Of a stretch of DNA of 64,000 nt, positions 1 through 12,468 are shown one piece after another. The notes under the pieces were generated by a model. It had not been told where the DNA came from. It ran no database searches and saw nothing but the letters and a program-made list of their open reading frames with translations. The DNA comes from Fragilaria crotonensis (taxonomy: Eukaryota > Bacillariophyta > Fragilariophyceae > Fragilariales > Fragilariaceae). A program made the position numbers and the translations under genes. The stretch spans positions 1-64,000 of the forward strand of contig JAKSYS010000173.1 of the NCBI GenBank assembly GCA_022925895.1. Reading direction: 5' to 3'. The first letter of the stretch is position 1. Each line of letters begins with the position of its first letter.

Positions 1-3
1 CTA

Positions 4-14
4 TGGCTTGTTTC
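4..14 (+). repeat. TE1 left terminal inverted repeat
   Basis: TGGCTTGTTTC, preceded by the TA duplication at 2-3. It is an exact inverted match to 3669-3679. Confidence 0.88.
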
Positions 15-298
15 ACCATGAGGCAATATATGGTAGGAGCACGTAGACTCAGTATTCTAAAATTTTAGTTGAACTGAGAAACTGCCTCCAATCCTCCGGC
101 AGTCTCCTCAAAATAGAACAAGAATTCGGTATGATCCATAAATCTATATCTTCGACAATCTGTTTCATTCGCATCTATTTGCACTACGAGGCCGAAACGA
201 TGAAGAAGCAACGAGAATAATTGAAGGTGAGCTGCACGTTGAACAGATTCGTCTTTATCGGTCTTGCATTTCCGAAAGTACCGATAGCGTCTCAGACG

Positions 299-3200
299 TT
301 ATACTCCTGCTGCTGGCGTTTCATTCTTTGCTGCCATCAGAACAACGTCCTCTATTGCAGGCGAGACAAAGCTTTGCACAAAGCCAGCATCAAAGTCAAC
401 TACAGCTCGGTGGGTTTTGAATTCCTTCCTGACGCGTTCAATCCGAGGCAAGGTGAGTGCTGTAGGAATACTGTCCTCGCAACTGTTCAGGTTTTGTTGA
501 TGAAGGACAAAGTATGCACATATGTATGATCGTGCCCGTCGTGAAAGCTTTCGCACTGTCACTGTTTTGAGGACATCTCTGCTTGTACATTCTTTCACTA
601 ACGCCTTGAAAGATGTCTTTCCCTTTTTAGAATCCAGTGGCATTTTGCGGTAGACACTCTTCGACACCCCCCAACTGTATTCAATTCCCTCGCCGGCCAT
701 TTCGGCGTGGAACTTTGGAGTGATGAGGACCGAAACTCCAAGTGCATGTCCCATGCTGCAACGCTGTCATCTCTTCAGCAAAGTCAAGACACGATGCCAT
801 CAGATATTTTAAGCTCCAATTTTCGGCATCCTCCATATCTTCACCATCATTCTTGTCCTTCGCAATATCCATTGTATACTTGTCAATATTGCCTTCATCT
901 ATCCATCCTCGCTCCCAAAGGACTTGCATGAGACCTTTCGGCTGGCCTAACCAACCTTTTTCTCCTTGTCCTTTCCACTTTTGGATCCAAATTGTTATCC
1001 CTTGCAATCTGTTGTAATTCGGTCAGGCGATATTGGCGGCGATTGCTCAAGATATTGAGTGGAGCGAGCTCCGATTTGAGTTCAGCGATGGTTTTGTTTC
1101 GCATTCGCGGAATGCCTGCCGGAGATGGGAGTATGCGGTCATCACGGTTAAGTTCCGTTCTTGTGGTGACATCCAGAATGGACCATCATCCTCCGAGGTA
1201 AACACAAAAGATTGTGTGTCGCCAACGTTTAAGGTTCGTGCAGCATGCATCCCGAGGTACCCATCGTGTTCCTTTATTTTTGACTCACGCATTATTGGTT
1301 GTGCTCCTCCATAGCTTCTATTCATACTGTAAGCATCTAGACCGCCCGTCAATTTCTTTGAATGTCCCTGCGAATGATCAAACAGAAAAACGAAGTCAAA
1401 TTGGGGTATATAACTTTGATGCAGTCGACGCAGTCCTCAAACTGCATGCTCATGTGATTGTAAGTCCAATACCCTTCGTTGTTTGCTCCCAATTCGAAAC
1501 TCACAACAAATGGCGATTCTTCCAGGTCTTTCTTGGACACTTGGCCATGAACTGCAATCGCTGCATCAAGGTCAACATAGTTATGACCACGACGAGTCTC
1601 ATTTATTTCTTCCATCTGAATCCGACTGATCGGAACTCCGAATCGGTTTCACGCGATTGAATTGCGGAGAGCATGAGGCTCATTCCGTCCGTCTTTGGCA
1701 AAAGTGGACGTTGACCTAGTGGCCCAACCCATTGGCGTGATTTGAGCAGAAACTGGTTGAACACGCTTTCATCTTGGCCGAAGATCATCAGTGGTTTCAG
1801 ACCTAGCGGCTTGCGAACGCTGAGGTTCCCTCCAAACATACCAAAGCCCATTTCCTCCGCAACCGAATGAAGAAAATCAAAATCGTCCACGTGGAATTCA
1901 ATCATTTCTTTGCCCGAAGGCTGCTCTTGGTAAGAATATCCTTGACCTCCGACGTCGTCTGAAATTCTTTTCTCTGACTTCCACTTTTCCACAGTTTCTC
2001 TTCTCACTTGAATCCATCGATGGGTTCGAGGTTCAAGCTTCGATAGGTATTTCGTGCAGAACTCGTTCCGGTGGAATACGACATTGGGTCTCTCATGCCC
2101 ATCAACAAAGAAGGATTTCTTGCGACTGTCGTAATGAAAGCCGAGACGTCGAAGCCATCGCCAGGTTGTCGTCAATGAGATAGGAGAATCTAGATACGTC
2201 TGAAGGAGTGGGCAGCAGTCTTTAATTGTAGTACTAGATTCACCGTTCTCGTTTGTTGCATTCTCCTCCGTGTCATCGTCATTCACCTGCGAACAATAGT
2301 TAGGAATTATCTTAGTGATCAGCTCGTTACGTGCCGATTCCACTGTTAGGTCAGCAAGGCTTCCAATACAGTAGTCAATCCATGGTAATGTGATTTCTTC
2401 ACGGAAGTACTCTAGAAGATCAGGGAGTGGTTTCTTTTGTTTATGTATCTTCGGGTCTGGTAACGGAAAGTGCTCGCGATTCGCTCGCAGTAGGATATTC
2501 CAGCCTGCAACTGTAAGCTTGCTGGTTGCGGCTTCAATGCCCATCCTATTGCTATCATAGACAGCCTGGGAGCAGCAATCTTCTACCCACCGAGCAGAGT
2601 TCATCTCCTCCAAGGCCATGATATATGCTAAGCAAAGAATGGAGCATCGCTGTCGTATTATGAAGATATCATACGGAGAACAGAGATTGTCTACATCATG
2701 CTTATCAATGAGGTCTCTCCACCCGTCAGGACTTCTATTGACTTGCTGCAGCCTTTCTATACGTTGCTGAAGAACATCAACAACGCTTCGGTTGTCGGTT
2801 GAGCTCCCAAGGAAGAGCTTTTTTGCCTCCGGACTGTCCCAGTAGCTCTCTACCGAGATAATTGCCGAATCAGATCCAGAAGCAAGTTGAGAAGCCTTTG
2901 CTTTCTTCTGACTACCAGGAGATTGTGCCGCAACAGCTGCACCTGCTTCAGCTTTCCTCTTTGCTCTCGATTGGATATGAATTTCCGTCGTCAGATCCAC
3001 AATTTCCGATGAACCACGTGCCACACTATAGCGATCATTTATTCCTGCGTCTTGCAACAGAGACAAGAAACATTTCTTTCCATCTGGCGGACGTTCGACC
3101 AATCCTCCGGGATCTGTTACGTAGTATCCCCAGATCTTTCGTTTTGGATTGCCGAAGATATCAAGGCCTTTGGCTGACCTCCGGAATCGGCCAGTATCAT

Positions 3201-3408
3201 TCAATTCTGTGAAGTCATCAAGTGTTGCGCCTTCGCATGATGAAATTGCTTTGTTCAACATGCCTCTATCGAATCCAAGGGCCTTGAGAGTTGGAAACTG
3301 GGCATTGATTGCACGGAAATAGAGTTCGTCTGACAGCCATTTGTCTCGGTATCGTTGTTGCTTGGTGATTTCAAGCCAACACTGATAATACGTTGCGAGC
3401 GTCTTCAT
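299..3408 (-). pseudogene. DDE transposase of TE1, frameshifted
   Basis: A real ATG at 3408 opens a 601-residue frame down to 1603. Coding similarity then continues in other frames through about 1349-1640, 1047-1375, 895-1104, 681-1007 and 299-754. The N-terminal part carries a helical segment with TTTWRWLRRLGFHYDSRKKS and DGHERPNVV, seen in IS630-like transposases of fungi and protists. The three catalytic positions can be placed: GQDES (about 1,770), FDHSQGH (about 1,370, in a shifted frame) and a C-terminal HAEMAGEGIEYSW holding the last E. At least four frame changes separate the pieces, the first near 1,640-1,660 (after the SLMLSAIQS stretch). No GT-AG intron explains them well. The family assignment rests on recalled motifs, not a search. 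Confidence 0.8.
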
Positions 3409-3668
3409 TATGTCTCAACTGCCGACCCTCGCAAGTTAAACTCTGCCTTGAAGTATATTATTGATCCAGTCGCAACAAAAGGCTCGGCAGTTACGAAGTG
3501 TAAGTTGGTGAAGTTGTCGTTACAATATCATGGTCCGAACAACTTTTTTTGGTGTGGTTTCGATCGTCTTGTTTCGATGTGCGAGGCTGCCATCCCCTGG
3601 CATAAAACGAAGACGTCACGGATTTTGTACTGATCCTACACGAGTTGCACTATATTTTGCTACGAAGC

Positions 3669-3679
3669 GAAACAAGCCA
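3669..3679 (-). repeat. TE1 right terminal inverted repeat
   Basis: GAAACAAGCCA, followed by TA at 3680-3681. It is the transposase 5' side of the element, about 260 bp from the transposase ATG. Confidence 0.88.
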
Positions 3680-5502
3680 TACATATAGTACAAGTTGTGT
3701 AGGTATGGTACAAAATCCATTGACGTCATGGAGTGAAATTCGATCCGGCATCCTCGCATCTCCGAACAACACGAGTGGCACCACACAAATAAACGATCTT
3801 GAGACCATGAGATTGCAATGACGATTTGATCGTCTTCCAGTCCTCATCAGCCGGACCTTTTTGAACTCAGAGCTCGTTTATCAAGTTGGTTAGGCCCCTG
3901 AACTGAAAGGTCCGGCTGATCGGCCATAATGAACTCACAGCTGATGTCCTTCCGATGATGGCTGTAAACATTCGCCTCTCGCTCTACAGAATGCATTTCC
4001 GGACGCCAATTGGCGTGGATACGTCCCTGAAGTGATTCATTTCCAAAGCCAACAAAAGTGTGCATCCCATACCCAGCAGATTGCATGCAACAACGTTGCT
4101 GAATTCCTCAGCAGTGGTCTTCAGAAAGTTGCTCGACCATAAACACTACCTGACTATGACTATCAGCTATCAGGTGCGGAGTTATACACAGTCTCGCACT
4201 TGAAACATAAGGAAAGGCTGCTACCGGCTATTTGGAGTTCTCATCATCCCATCTTGAAGCATCTGAATAAATTAGTAAACCAAAAAGTGCTTTGCTTCAC
4301 TACAGTACTAGTATTTCACTCTTTGTGTTTAATATTACATGCGATCGTCATTTGTGGTCCTCTCCTGCCTCAATAGGTCGTATGCAGTGGCATAACTTTT
4401 GACCACACAAGATTCCCCACAAAAGGAGTTTGATAGAAAGCAGATGTTGATGAAGTGGGCATACTCATGGTCGGCTTGAAATCATCCACGACATTGCTTT
4501 GCTGGAAATTCATTCATGTAGTGTCCATCCTCGCCAACGTCAGAGTACTTGAGCTTTCAAAGGCTGGAACCTTCATCATCTGATTATGAACGTTCCTCGC
4601 ACTCCAGAATGTAGGGTTCGCCGGCAACATGGTTTGACTCAGCTGGTACGTAGCAGGGCTAGTAATGCAATGACAGACAGCAATACACAACCCGGCGATA
4701 GGAGTCAATGATCGTTGCGGAGCATGCGGTATTGAGCCAAGTATGGCATCTCATGAAAGGCATACTTCATGATAGTCATCATAGTCATGAGGTCAGAGTC
4801 AGGAAGGTTGCTCAGTTTGGTGTTGCATATGACATCAGGTGCAAGTCGCTTCACTTTGCTGCTGCACCATCAAGATTAGGGTCGTGCTGGCTGCAAAAGG
4901 CCTTCAAAACAAGGTAGTCAGTGTTAAGAACTTCGGCCATGGCAATCATCGCCTTCAAAAAGTCAGTTCCAATGATGGTGTTCAAGTCGCTGAAGGTCTT
5001 CCGAATGGTACGAGTCGAAATTCCGATGCCGCAGTATGTGACCGACAACGCTGCACCTTCCCTAGTGCCAGTACAGAAAAAAGGCATCGATTTCGATAAC
5101 ATAAGGAACACATTTGAAGGCGTTAGTCAAAGATGCAAAAAGCAGGGAAGTTCTCACAACCGAGACAGTCCTCCGCAAGTGTTCAAGGCAGGCAAGCGAG
5201 AGGGTACGTCTGCGCGTATCATTTATGAGAGCACAAACAGGGCAGATTAAAGCACAAAACTCACCCTTCCGCTAATCGAACGCCTTGTCAAGGCATTTAC
5301 AACAAATGAAAGCTGTCGACTTTTGATACAGGCTTTGTTTACGGCTTTGTGCCTGCCATGACGGATGGATTGTAACTTGTAACAACTATGACTAGATGAC
5401 GAACGACGAGAGCTTGATTCCAAAACTTTTGTGCCAGATAAATTTTTAGAGTACTGAGTGTACGTGTTGCTACGATATTCAGCCAAAGGATGAAACCAGC
5501 CA
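3680..5502 (+). mobile_element. TE2-A: short relative of TE1, interrupted by TE1
   Basis: This segment is nearly identical to TE2-B (12,643-14,456). It ends with the 14-bp terminal repeat GATGAAACCAGCCA at 5489-5502 followed by TA. Its first 23 bp lie to the left of TE1, outside the window except for cTA at 1-3. At 1.84 kb the family is half the length of TE1, and I see no DDE motifs in any frame. Only short unrelated-looking frames occur. It is best read as a non-autonomous family sharing ends with TE1. Differences from TE2-B are mainly one-base length changes in homopolymers. Confidence 0.85.
5489..5502 (-). repeat. TE2-A right terminal inverted repeat
   Basis: GATGAAACCAGCCA followed by TA (5503-5504). 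It is the same as the right end of TE2-B. Confidence 0.85.
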
Positions 5503-5504
5503 TA

Positions 5505-6857
5505 CTATTGGGAGTACTATGCGCACCTAATAGCTATAGGTCTCTGAATAATACTGGAGCAGAAGTACTTGGTACTTGTAATTTGCTCTTGTTTTGTTTC
5601 GTTTAAATCTGAAAATAACGAAAATAGATGATTTCGAGAGTTTTGAAAACTAATTTTCAAGTTAAAGTCAGGAATTACAGTCTTGGCCCTGCTCGAGTTG
5701 GCCTGTTGAAATAGTTGTGGAGTGAGGAGGGGTGAGGGGGTGAGTGGTGAGCGCGATAGTTTTTGGAAAAATAGAAAAATAGGGGAAATTGCTGAACCCC
5801 ATGTCAAACATTCTCTGTTTTCTTTCTTAAACCGGGACCCGTATCGCAGCCATCATGCGCTGCACTGCATTTGAAAGGCGGATACCGTCAGCGACTCAAC
5901 CGTATATTCTGCTTTGGCGTTGTGGTGTTACGGGGTTCAGCCGGTAAAACGGGCGACGCGTGGGACTCGTATTTTGAGTCAGCGATGTTCTGTGTTCTGT
6001 GTCCTCTGTTGCTGCAGTCATTTTCGTCGAAATCAGTTGCGACGGGACTGGTACAAATAGTACTGTACTGGAGTACTACATACTCAATGCTGCCTGAGAT
6101 TGTAACGGGTACCTGGTACTTGTGCTATCAGCACGGTTTTCTTGGGACGTTAGCTTCAAGTTTCAAATATAATGGGAGAGTACTTCATGGTACTGTATGG
6201 TGAAGTTATTGTATATTGAATATATGCAATTATTCACAAACAAACATGAGGTTCTTTCATATCTAACCTACTCCGACTATGACCACCAAAAGGAAACCAA
6301 CGGAAAATCAATCGTTTGTGTCAACCATTGACACAATCGGGCGGGAACTTTGAACGTGTTCTGGTCGGAATCCTCTTTCAAATCTTCGTCCAGACGTTGC
6401 ACTGCAGTTCCTCAATTTTGAACAACCCCAGTATCATTTAGGGGGACTTACTGACACCGTTTCCTGTGGTAACGCGCACGTTCTGTGTCAGTTGTGTACT
6501 ACAGACATGATTGATGAATCATGGTTTGTGCGGTTATGCGCGCTGTTTCGTGGGTCATAGTGAGTATTGTCATGGACAAATATTGAGTGGCGTACTGTAC
6601 CAGACATGTACATATAGATTCCCACACAGGAATCTACATGTAGAACGTACATGCCGATCTTCTCGTAGTTGGCGCAGAATGAAGTCGCCACAATTATACC
6701 ATCTTTCGTTGTTGTTGCTTGTTGCGGTAATTTTGTGATTAAGATTGCATTACCATTCCTTACTCCACACAGAGGGTTCCGACTACAGTACAGAGTTCAC
6801 AATACAAGCAAAAGTTGAAGTACAGTTACAATACAGCAGACAAAAGACTGCAGAATA
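5505..6857. other. Intergenic region, no supported gene
   Basis: I see no convincing coding region in 1.35 kb. Short open frames at 5,871-6,203 and 6,488-6,691 have no recognisable content. The stretch is moderately AT-rich and contains scattered gtact-type palindromes common elsewhere in the window. The last 150 bp should hold the promoter and 5' UTR of the phosphoesterase gene, but I see no clear TATA box. Confidence 0.5.
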
Positions 6858-8308
6858 ATGGATTCTCCCAGCGTATTAGAAGAAACTTCACCATCGCACG
6901 CTCAGAGACAGCAACCTAAATGGAGACAGCGGAGATATCAATTTGCATGTCTGGCGCTTGTTGCCTTTATAGCCGCTGCAACTTGCGGTGGCTTACTGGC
7001 CGCTAGGTCAGTCAAGGGAATGCTATCCATGAACGACGAGCAACAGAATTCATCGGCTGTTGGCTCACCAGTTGTGCAAAGTGTTCCCTCTCCATATCCC
7101 TCGGAACCACCGTCTCGATTGGCATCGGGAACACCATCGGCATTGCCTACAGCTACGTCATCCATATCTCCAACCCGGACAGCGTCACAGTCTCCGTCAA
7201 CATCCAAGGCACCATCCTTTGTTACACCTACAATCTCACCGGGGCCATCCGTGACTCCGACTCTAAATCCGTCGGCGTCGAGGGCACCGTCTCCGAGCGC
7301 TCTCGACATTTTCTCAGTTTATGTCATGGGAGATATTGTACGTATTGTCCCTGTCCTTGTTTTCCTTGTCTAATTTTCTATTCTTTACTCTTTCTAACAT
7401 TGTTTCTCCACACTCTACACCACTGTCGACAAACTCAGCCATATGCATCATGGGAAGAAACGATGCTTATTTCCCAGCTTGCTGATATGACTACCTACTT
7501 GGACCCGGCGGCCTTGTTTACGGTGCACGTGGGTGACATTCAAAAACCGGCGCGAACGTTTTGCGCGGAATCGAACTATTTCAAAGTATCGCAGTACTTG
7601 CTCCAGGGCCCTCTTCCGACCTTTGTGCTTCCGGGCGACAATGATTGGGCCGACTGTCCAGATCCTTATCAAGCGTTGGGATATTATCACAAGTATTTTG
7701 ATTATTTCGAACAGCGTTGGACGAATACGACTGTTCCCCGCATGGCGGTGGAATACAATGCGACCTATCCAGAAATGTGGAGATTTACCTACAATGAGAT
7801 TTTGTTTATTTCCATTCAATTGATTGATTCGAGGACTGAAATGACATTTGATGATTGGAATGCAAGAATGCAAGCGAACATTAACTGGGTTTGGACGTCA
7901 CTTGGCAATTTGTTGCCTCCGGCTGTCGTTATCTTTGGCCAAGGCCAATTTGGAAATGAAACGAAGGAGTTTTTTGAAGGGATTCATCCCCTATTTGCCG
8001 GGACTCGCGTCTCCACGCCAGTCATGTACATTCATGGCGATGGTCACAAGTGGGATTTAAATGACAAGGTTCAGACGCAACTGAATTGGCCCATGTTTAC
8101 TGACGTTCAAGTGGATCAAGGGGCCTTTGCGGATCCCATTATCGTCGAGTTTTCGGTCAATCCCTATGCACCGTTGGAACAGGAACACGACTTGCAGTAT
8201 GTCTTTGCGAACGGAATGATTCGGGTTGATCGTCAGCGTGGGCGGTATCCCACGGGGTCCGATGGACGGGCCACGACTGAAAATCTTCAGTCATTGCAAT
8301 CGAATTGA
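6858..8308 (+). CDS. Calcineurin-like metallophosphoesterase, type II membrane protein, two exons
   Basis: Exon 1 is 6858-7337 and exon 2 is 7439-8308, joined across a 101-bp GT(ACGT)-AG intron in phase 0, giving 449 residues. Residues 1-30 are basic and cytosolic-looking. Residues 31-50 form one membrane segment. Residues 60-150 are a Ser/Pro/Thr-rich stalk, likely glycosylated. The catalytic domain follows: GDIPY spans the splice junction, then HVGDIQ, LPGDNDW and HGDGHKW. These match the metal-binding blocks GD-x, GD, GNxD and GxxH of the calcineurin-like fold, with GDND in place of the usual GNHD. Joining the exons restores GDIPY exactly, which supports the intron. The natural substrate is unknown. 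The orientation predicts a domain outside the cytosol. It converges with the POT1-like gene. Confidence 0.85.
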
Positions 8309-8482
8309 TTTTTAACACGGGACTATTGTTGTTGCTGTCGCCTCTCTAGAGGTGACGAGCTTACATCCCCTGAAATCCGAAAGGAATTGGTCACTCGTTG
8401 CCATACTATAAGCGAGCATCCTTTCGCACTTAACGAGAGTTTTCAAAGAGTTGTGTATCGTATTGCAACCGTTTCCTTTTTT
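8309..8482. other. Convergent 3' region between phosphoesterase and POT1-like genes
   Basis: Only 174 bp separate the phosphoesterase stop from the predicted stop of the minus-strand gene, so the two 3' UTRs must be short or overlap. I see no other feature. Confidence 0.5.
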
Positions 8483-11400
8483 TTACCTGAACTCTGGTTC
8501 AATGTCTAGCACTAGGAATGCGATTGGAATCACATGAATAACCTCTTGGGTGCGGCTTATGTTGTGATCCATACCAAAATGCATTTTGTGACGGTGCAGC
8601 AAGGTATCAACATTTGGGATCAAATGGACAATCTTCGATAATCTCCACACAGACTGTCCAGAACCCCAGTTTGGACTTTCCGATTCGATCACCATGACGC
8701 TTATCTCACCGGCTCGGCTGACTTGAGAAAAAAGTAACATTCGCCGTCAATGAGACGGGTTTCGACCACGCCAGTCCAGAACAATCCAGGCTGACAAACC
8801 CGAGAGAGGAGCCGTTTCCCTTCCTCCCTACTTTCCTGACAAGCCTCAAATGCACTCATCCCAAAGAGCGCATCACCCACACTGCCAACTACCACAGCTA
8901 CCAATTCATCGGTGCGATCCTTGAGATTGACTGCAAACCGAAACGACGGGGTGGCATTGCGAACGTTACAGAGGCGAACGATTTCATTATTGCATTCTGG
9001 AAGGATCGCCGTGATGGAAAATCGACACAAGTATTGCCCTTGACCGGATTCGCAAGCAGCCAAAACGTCCAATGCGTTCGTCACGGGAGATCCCTCGAGA
9101 CCATGCGCGGCATCGCCAACTTTCAACGGCTCTCTACGAGCTTCCGTAGGCGGACCATCGACTGCCACTACGGATCCAGTGCGTGGCAAAGAGATGGGGA
9201 GAAGTCCGCTGCTAGGGTTCGGAGGGTCGTGTCGTTCCATTCGGAGCTGATGATCGACAAGCAAATGTCTAATTTCAAGAGTATTCACCGGAAGTGGAAC
9301 TAGACACGACTTGGCTTTTGCCATCAAACCTGAGAGGAAGCAAGACACGTGTGAGGAAGAGCGGACGAACGCAAAGTGTATACAAGAGGAAGAACAAGCA
9401 AACGTACATGTGAGTCCATTGTTCAATGTTCCCTTGCTAACGTTGCGAAGTCGAATAAAGTCGCCAACCTTGAAGTAGCGTTTTGCAAAGTCCCAATGAG
9501 GCGATTCCCAAACAGCGAGGTTCACAACACGTCCACAGACGGACACCACCTCACCAAGAAGCAATGTCGTTTCGGTACGATATGGTGAGTTGTTCATTGT
9601 TTCAATAGTCAAATGCAAGGCAACCATGGCTTCCGTTGGAGGATCCCCACTGGTTGCAGCACTCGTGGCGCGAGATGCGAGAATCTGTGGTGGGAGCGGA
9701 TCTGAGCTTGGAGCACCGGTTCCATCCCAAAGGCGCAAGAAACCCCTTGGTATGGGGCTATCGGACAGTCGTTGCGTCTCGAAGAGGCCACACACCATGG
9801 CAGTGCAGTCTCCAGCCTCCTCCATGGATGCTACTTCCGATAACTTGATCCGTTGTGCGCGCTTGATTGTGGGTTTGGTTGCAATTCTCTCCTGACCCCA
9901 ATCCCAAATACTGTCAAGATATTCCTTTTCATCTTCGACAACTATGGCACCGTCCGCGTCGCACTCAAACGATGTCGACGACGACGACGATTTGTCACGA
10001 CCAAACACATGTATCTTGGTTGTGGTTCTTCCAAGGAGCTGCATCTCTCCGCGATACTCCTTCACAACGACAAAAAAAATTTAGCGCCTCACGATTTGCG
10101 TTCCAAAAGTGTCGTTGTTGGACTGGTCGGAGCCTCGCAAACAACATGACAAACCAGAGTCCCATCACTTACTTGAATTCCGGCGTCCTCCAATCGTACC
10201 ATATCCCCCGCCCTTCGTACAGTGGGTAAGTCTTGTATCTTTCTTCGAAAAATGTTGACGTTGATGACATGATATCCTTCTCCAGATTCGTCAATTGGTA
10301 AGGATGGATCAACAAGGGAAATGGTAACGATCCATTGGTTCGTCTTGGTTCTTGTGGGCAGGCTGAATCCAATGACAACTCCCAGCACGTTGACACTGGG
10401 ATATTGAGGGCTCCTCGAATTGCGGAGTGACAAATGCTGAAGGAGAACATTTGGAGGTCAGCCTGTCATAGTTTTCGCACAAATAGACAATACGAGTAAT
10501 GGTTAGCATGGCAAGAACAAAAATGTGTGTGTGTTTTTTAATCCCCCAAAATCCATTTCCAAACGTACCAGGTCCGTGTACTTTGTTTCGGTGAATTGCA
10601 GTTTGATGCGTTTAACAGGTCGCACAAGTGTTGTTGGTTCCTGGTCCGTGTCAACGACATCACGGACGACACCAATCTGAGGGATGGAAGTTGCCTGCGG
10701 GTGCGACGAAAGTGGCAGAATGGATTGCTGAGTGGTATTTGGTCTCGAAAGGTCCTGTCGTTTGTTGTTCCACGACTGCAAGGCCGCCACGAGTAATGAC
10801 GAATCTTTTGGTTCTCGTTGCTCTGTTGCATGCAATGGGTCGAGGATGCATTGACTCCATGGTTTGGTCCGATCGTGTGGCACTGCTAAAAGGTACAGTT
10901 GCAAATCAACGTGTTCAAAGAACATTCTGCCATTTTCATCATTCGTTTGGCACTGACTCTTATCTCCAATGCAGAGGACATGGTCCGACACGTCATTGTC
11001 AAACCAACCCTGTTGACGTGGTCGATATGGAAATATACATGTGGCTGGTATATTGACGAGTCGACAATAGAATGAGCAATTGTCATGTTTTTGAAGAAAA
11101 TCATGTGCAAGTTTGGCGTATCGGTTGTATAGATAGACCCGCACGCGTCGGTATAGTTTGCCTTGTGGATCTGCATTGGATGCAGTTTGATGTAGTTGCA
11201 TCGTGTGAGGTGCGTCCAGCTGTGTTAGTTCCAGTGTCATGACGTATTTATAGGCACAAAAGGGTGGACCATCATCCTCATAACGACCGAATTGGAACAA
11301 GGGCAGCAGTACTGGTGATGCTGGAAGTGCTTTCGAGTCGTTGTGATTCGAGCGTCTCACCATGGTGTCAGCATCCTTGGCTGCTCGTTTGGATAGTCTG

Positions 11401-12105
11401 AGGGGCCATACCTTTTCAACTCGGCAAAGACTGAGATGCAATGACTTTGTGTACATGTCGATTTGAGAAACACTGTGCACAACATGCAGCGTATCACGAA
11501 CCAGAGGGATCTTTGTGTTTTGCGACTTTGATCTGGCAGGTGTGGATTTACGTGTGCGTGTGCGTGCATGTGTCGTGCTACTGCGCATAGTCGTCCATCC
11601 AGATTGTGATTCTGGTTCTTGATTTGGTCCTGGCGATGGAACCAATGGCGCCGCATTGTCATTGTGATGATCATTTCCTCCATCTTGATTTCGGTCGTCA
11701 TAGTCTTCACTGTGATCGTCACAGTCACTACTGTCTGCTCTCCCTGGAATGTATCTTTTATAAATGTAGTCCTTCAAGACTTGGTTGCTGTACTCTCGAT
11801 ATTCAGGATATTTCAGACCAGGAGTTTCATCGGTGTGTGCGCGCATCTCGTCGTCATCATCGTCATCATCGTCATCAGCAGACAACAGCAACATCTCCAT
11901 CAACATTTGGTAAGGCTCGTAATGGCACGACCGTTGTGGGTGAAGATGCAATTACGGACGAAAGTGAGAGCTGATACTGGTATTTCTGATCAACATCATC
12001 GTTGGAACCCGTTTCAGGATCTACTCGAACTCCCTCCACATCAGCAAGCGCCTTCTGCTTGTCGGGAGAGAAGAAATCAACAAGGTACCGAACGAGGCCG
12101 CTCAT
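8483..12105 (-). CDS. POT1: POT1-like telomere single-strand-binding protein with long N-terminal extension, six exons
   Basis: Predicted exons are 11956-12105, 10569-11894, 10173-10436, 9408-10059, 8710-9329 and 8483-8653 (introns 61, 132, 113, 78 and 56 bp, all GT-AG), giving about 1,060 residues. The join at 10569/10436 is phase 0 and yields YTDL...VNVLGVVIGF, aligning with the start of the first OB fold of POT1 (human YTPL...VNVYGVVKFF). This OB fold continues with AGDMVRLEDAGIQ. The second OB fold carries LRLWDGT and VGDFIRLRN. POT1 binds the telomeric G-strand. The roughly 490 residues before the first OB fold are extra: a poly-Asp tract, an acidic and basic linker, then a region with beta-rich blocks (RVRVYLYNRY, CSFYCRLVNI) that could be a further OB fold. 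The first and last introns are least certain. The 78-bp intron is in frame and could be retained. Confidence 0.8.
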
Positions 12106-12426
12106 CTCATCGGAAACAACGCTATGGGCTTTGGTGGAATGTGCGTTTTTGTGTTGTCAGTTAGCCTACCCTACCGTACTCGGGGCGTCTATTTGCTCAT
12201 ATGTCAGAGCACGTGGGATCGTCATGGAGTGAAGTCTGGAGGATGGAGCAGGGGTGGGGTGAGGTATCGTAGCAGCTCCATGCTCCATACTGCGAGTACA
12301 GCCGCAACAATTGTACTATGCATATATGCATACTATGATACTGAACACAAACAACTCGGAGTACAGGACTAAGAAAATCAATAATTAATTAAATATATTA
12401 TAATTTATTATGTATTACTCGGAGCC

Positions 12427-12452
12427 CTCCGGTACGATTTATCGTACTGGAG
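12427..12452. repeat. Inverted repeat, 12-bp arms with 2-base loop
   Basis: CTCCGGTACGAT (12427-12438) pairs with ATCGTACTGGAG (12441-12452), with one G-T wobble. Confidence 0.7.
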
Positions 12453-12468
12453 AAGAAACAGTATTACT

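Larger units (their letters stand above)
4..3679 (-). mobile_element. TE1: TA-targeting DDE DNA transposon (Tc1/mariner-IS630-like), 3.68 kb
   Basis: The two ends carry an exact 11-bp inverted repeat, TGGCTTGTTTC at 4-14 and its complement at 3669-3679. TA lies directly outside both ends (2-3 and 3680-3681), the duplication expected of Tc1/mariner-type insertion. The minus strand encodes a large DDE transposase in several frames. The element interrupts TE2-A. The undisturbed paralogue TE2-B reads gaaac-TA-catatag at 12,636-12,649. Here the single base left of the TA at 2-3 is c, and catatag follows the TA at 3680-3681. The subterminal 80-100 bp at both ends are clearly related to the ends of TE2, so the two are kin. 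It is probably immobile now because its transposase frame is broken. Confidence 0.88.

Noticed and set aside
6938-7309. Minus-strand Gly/Asp-rich frame
   Set aside because: It is a shadow of the Ser/Pro/Thr-rich stalk of the phosphoesterase and has no independent support.
10569-11894. A separate gene upstream of POT1
   Set aside because: A strong donor (GTACGT) and acceptor join it in phase to the POT1 OB fold and restore the expected start of that fold. No stop or terminal sequence of its own is seen before the donor.
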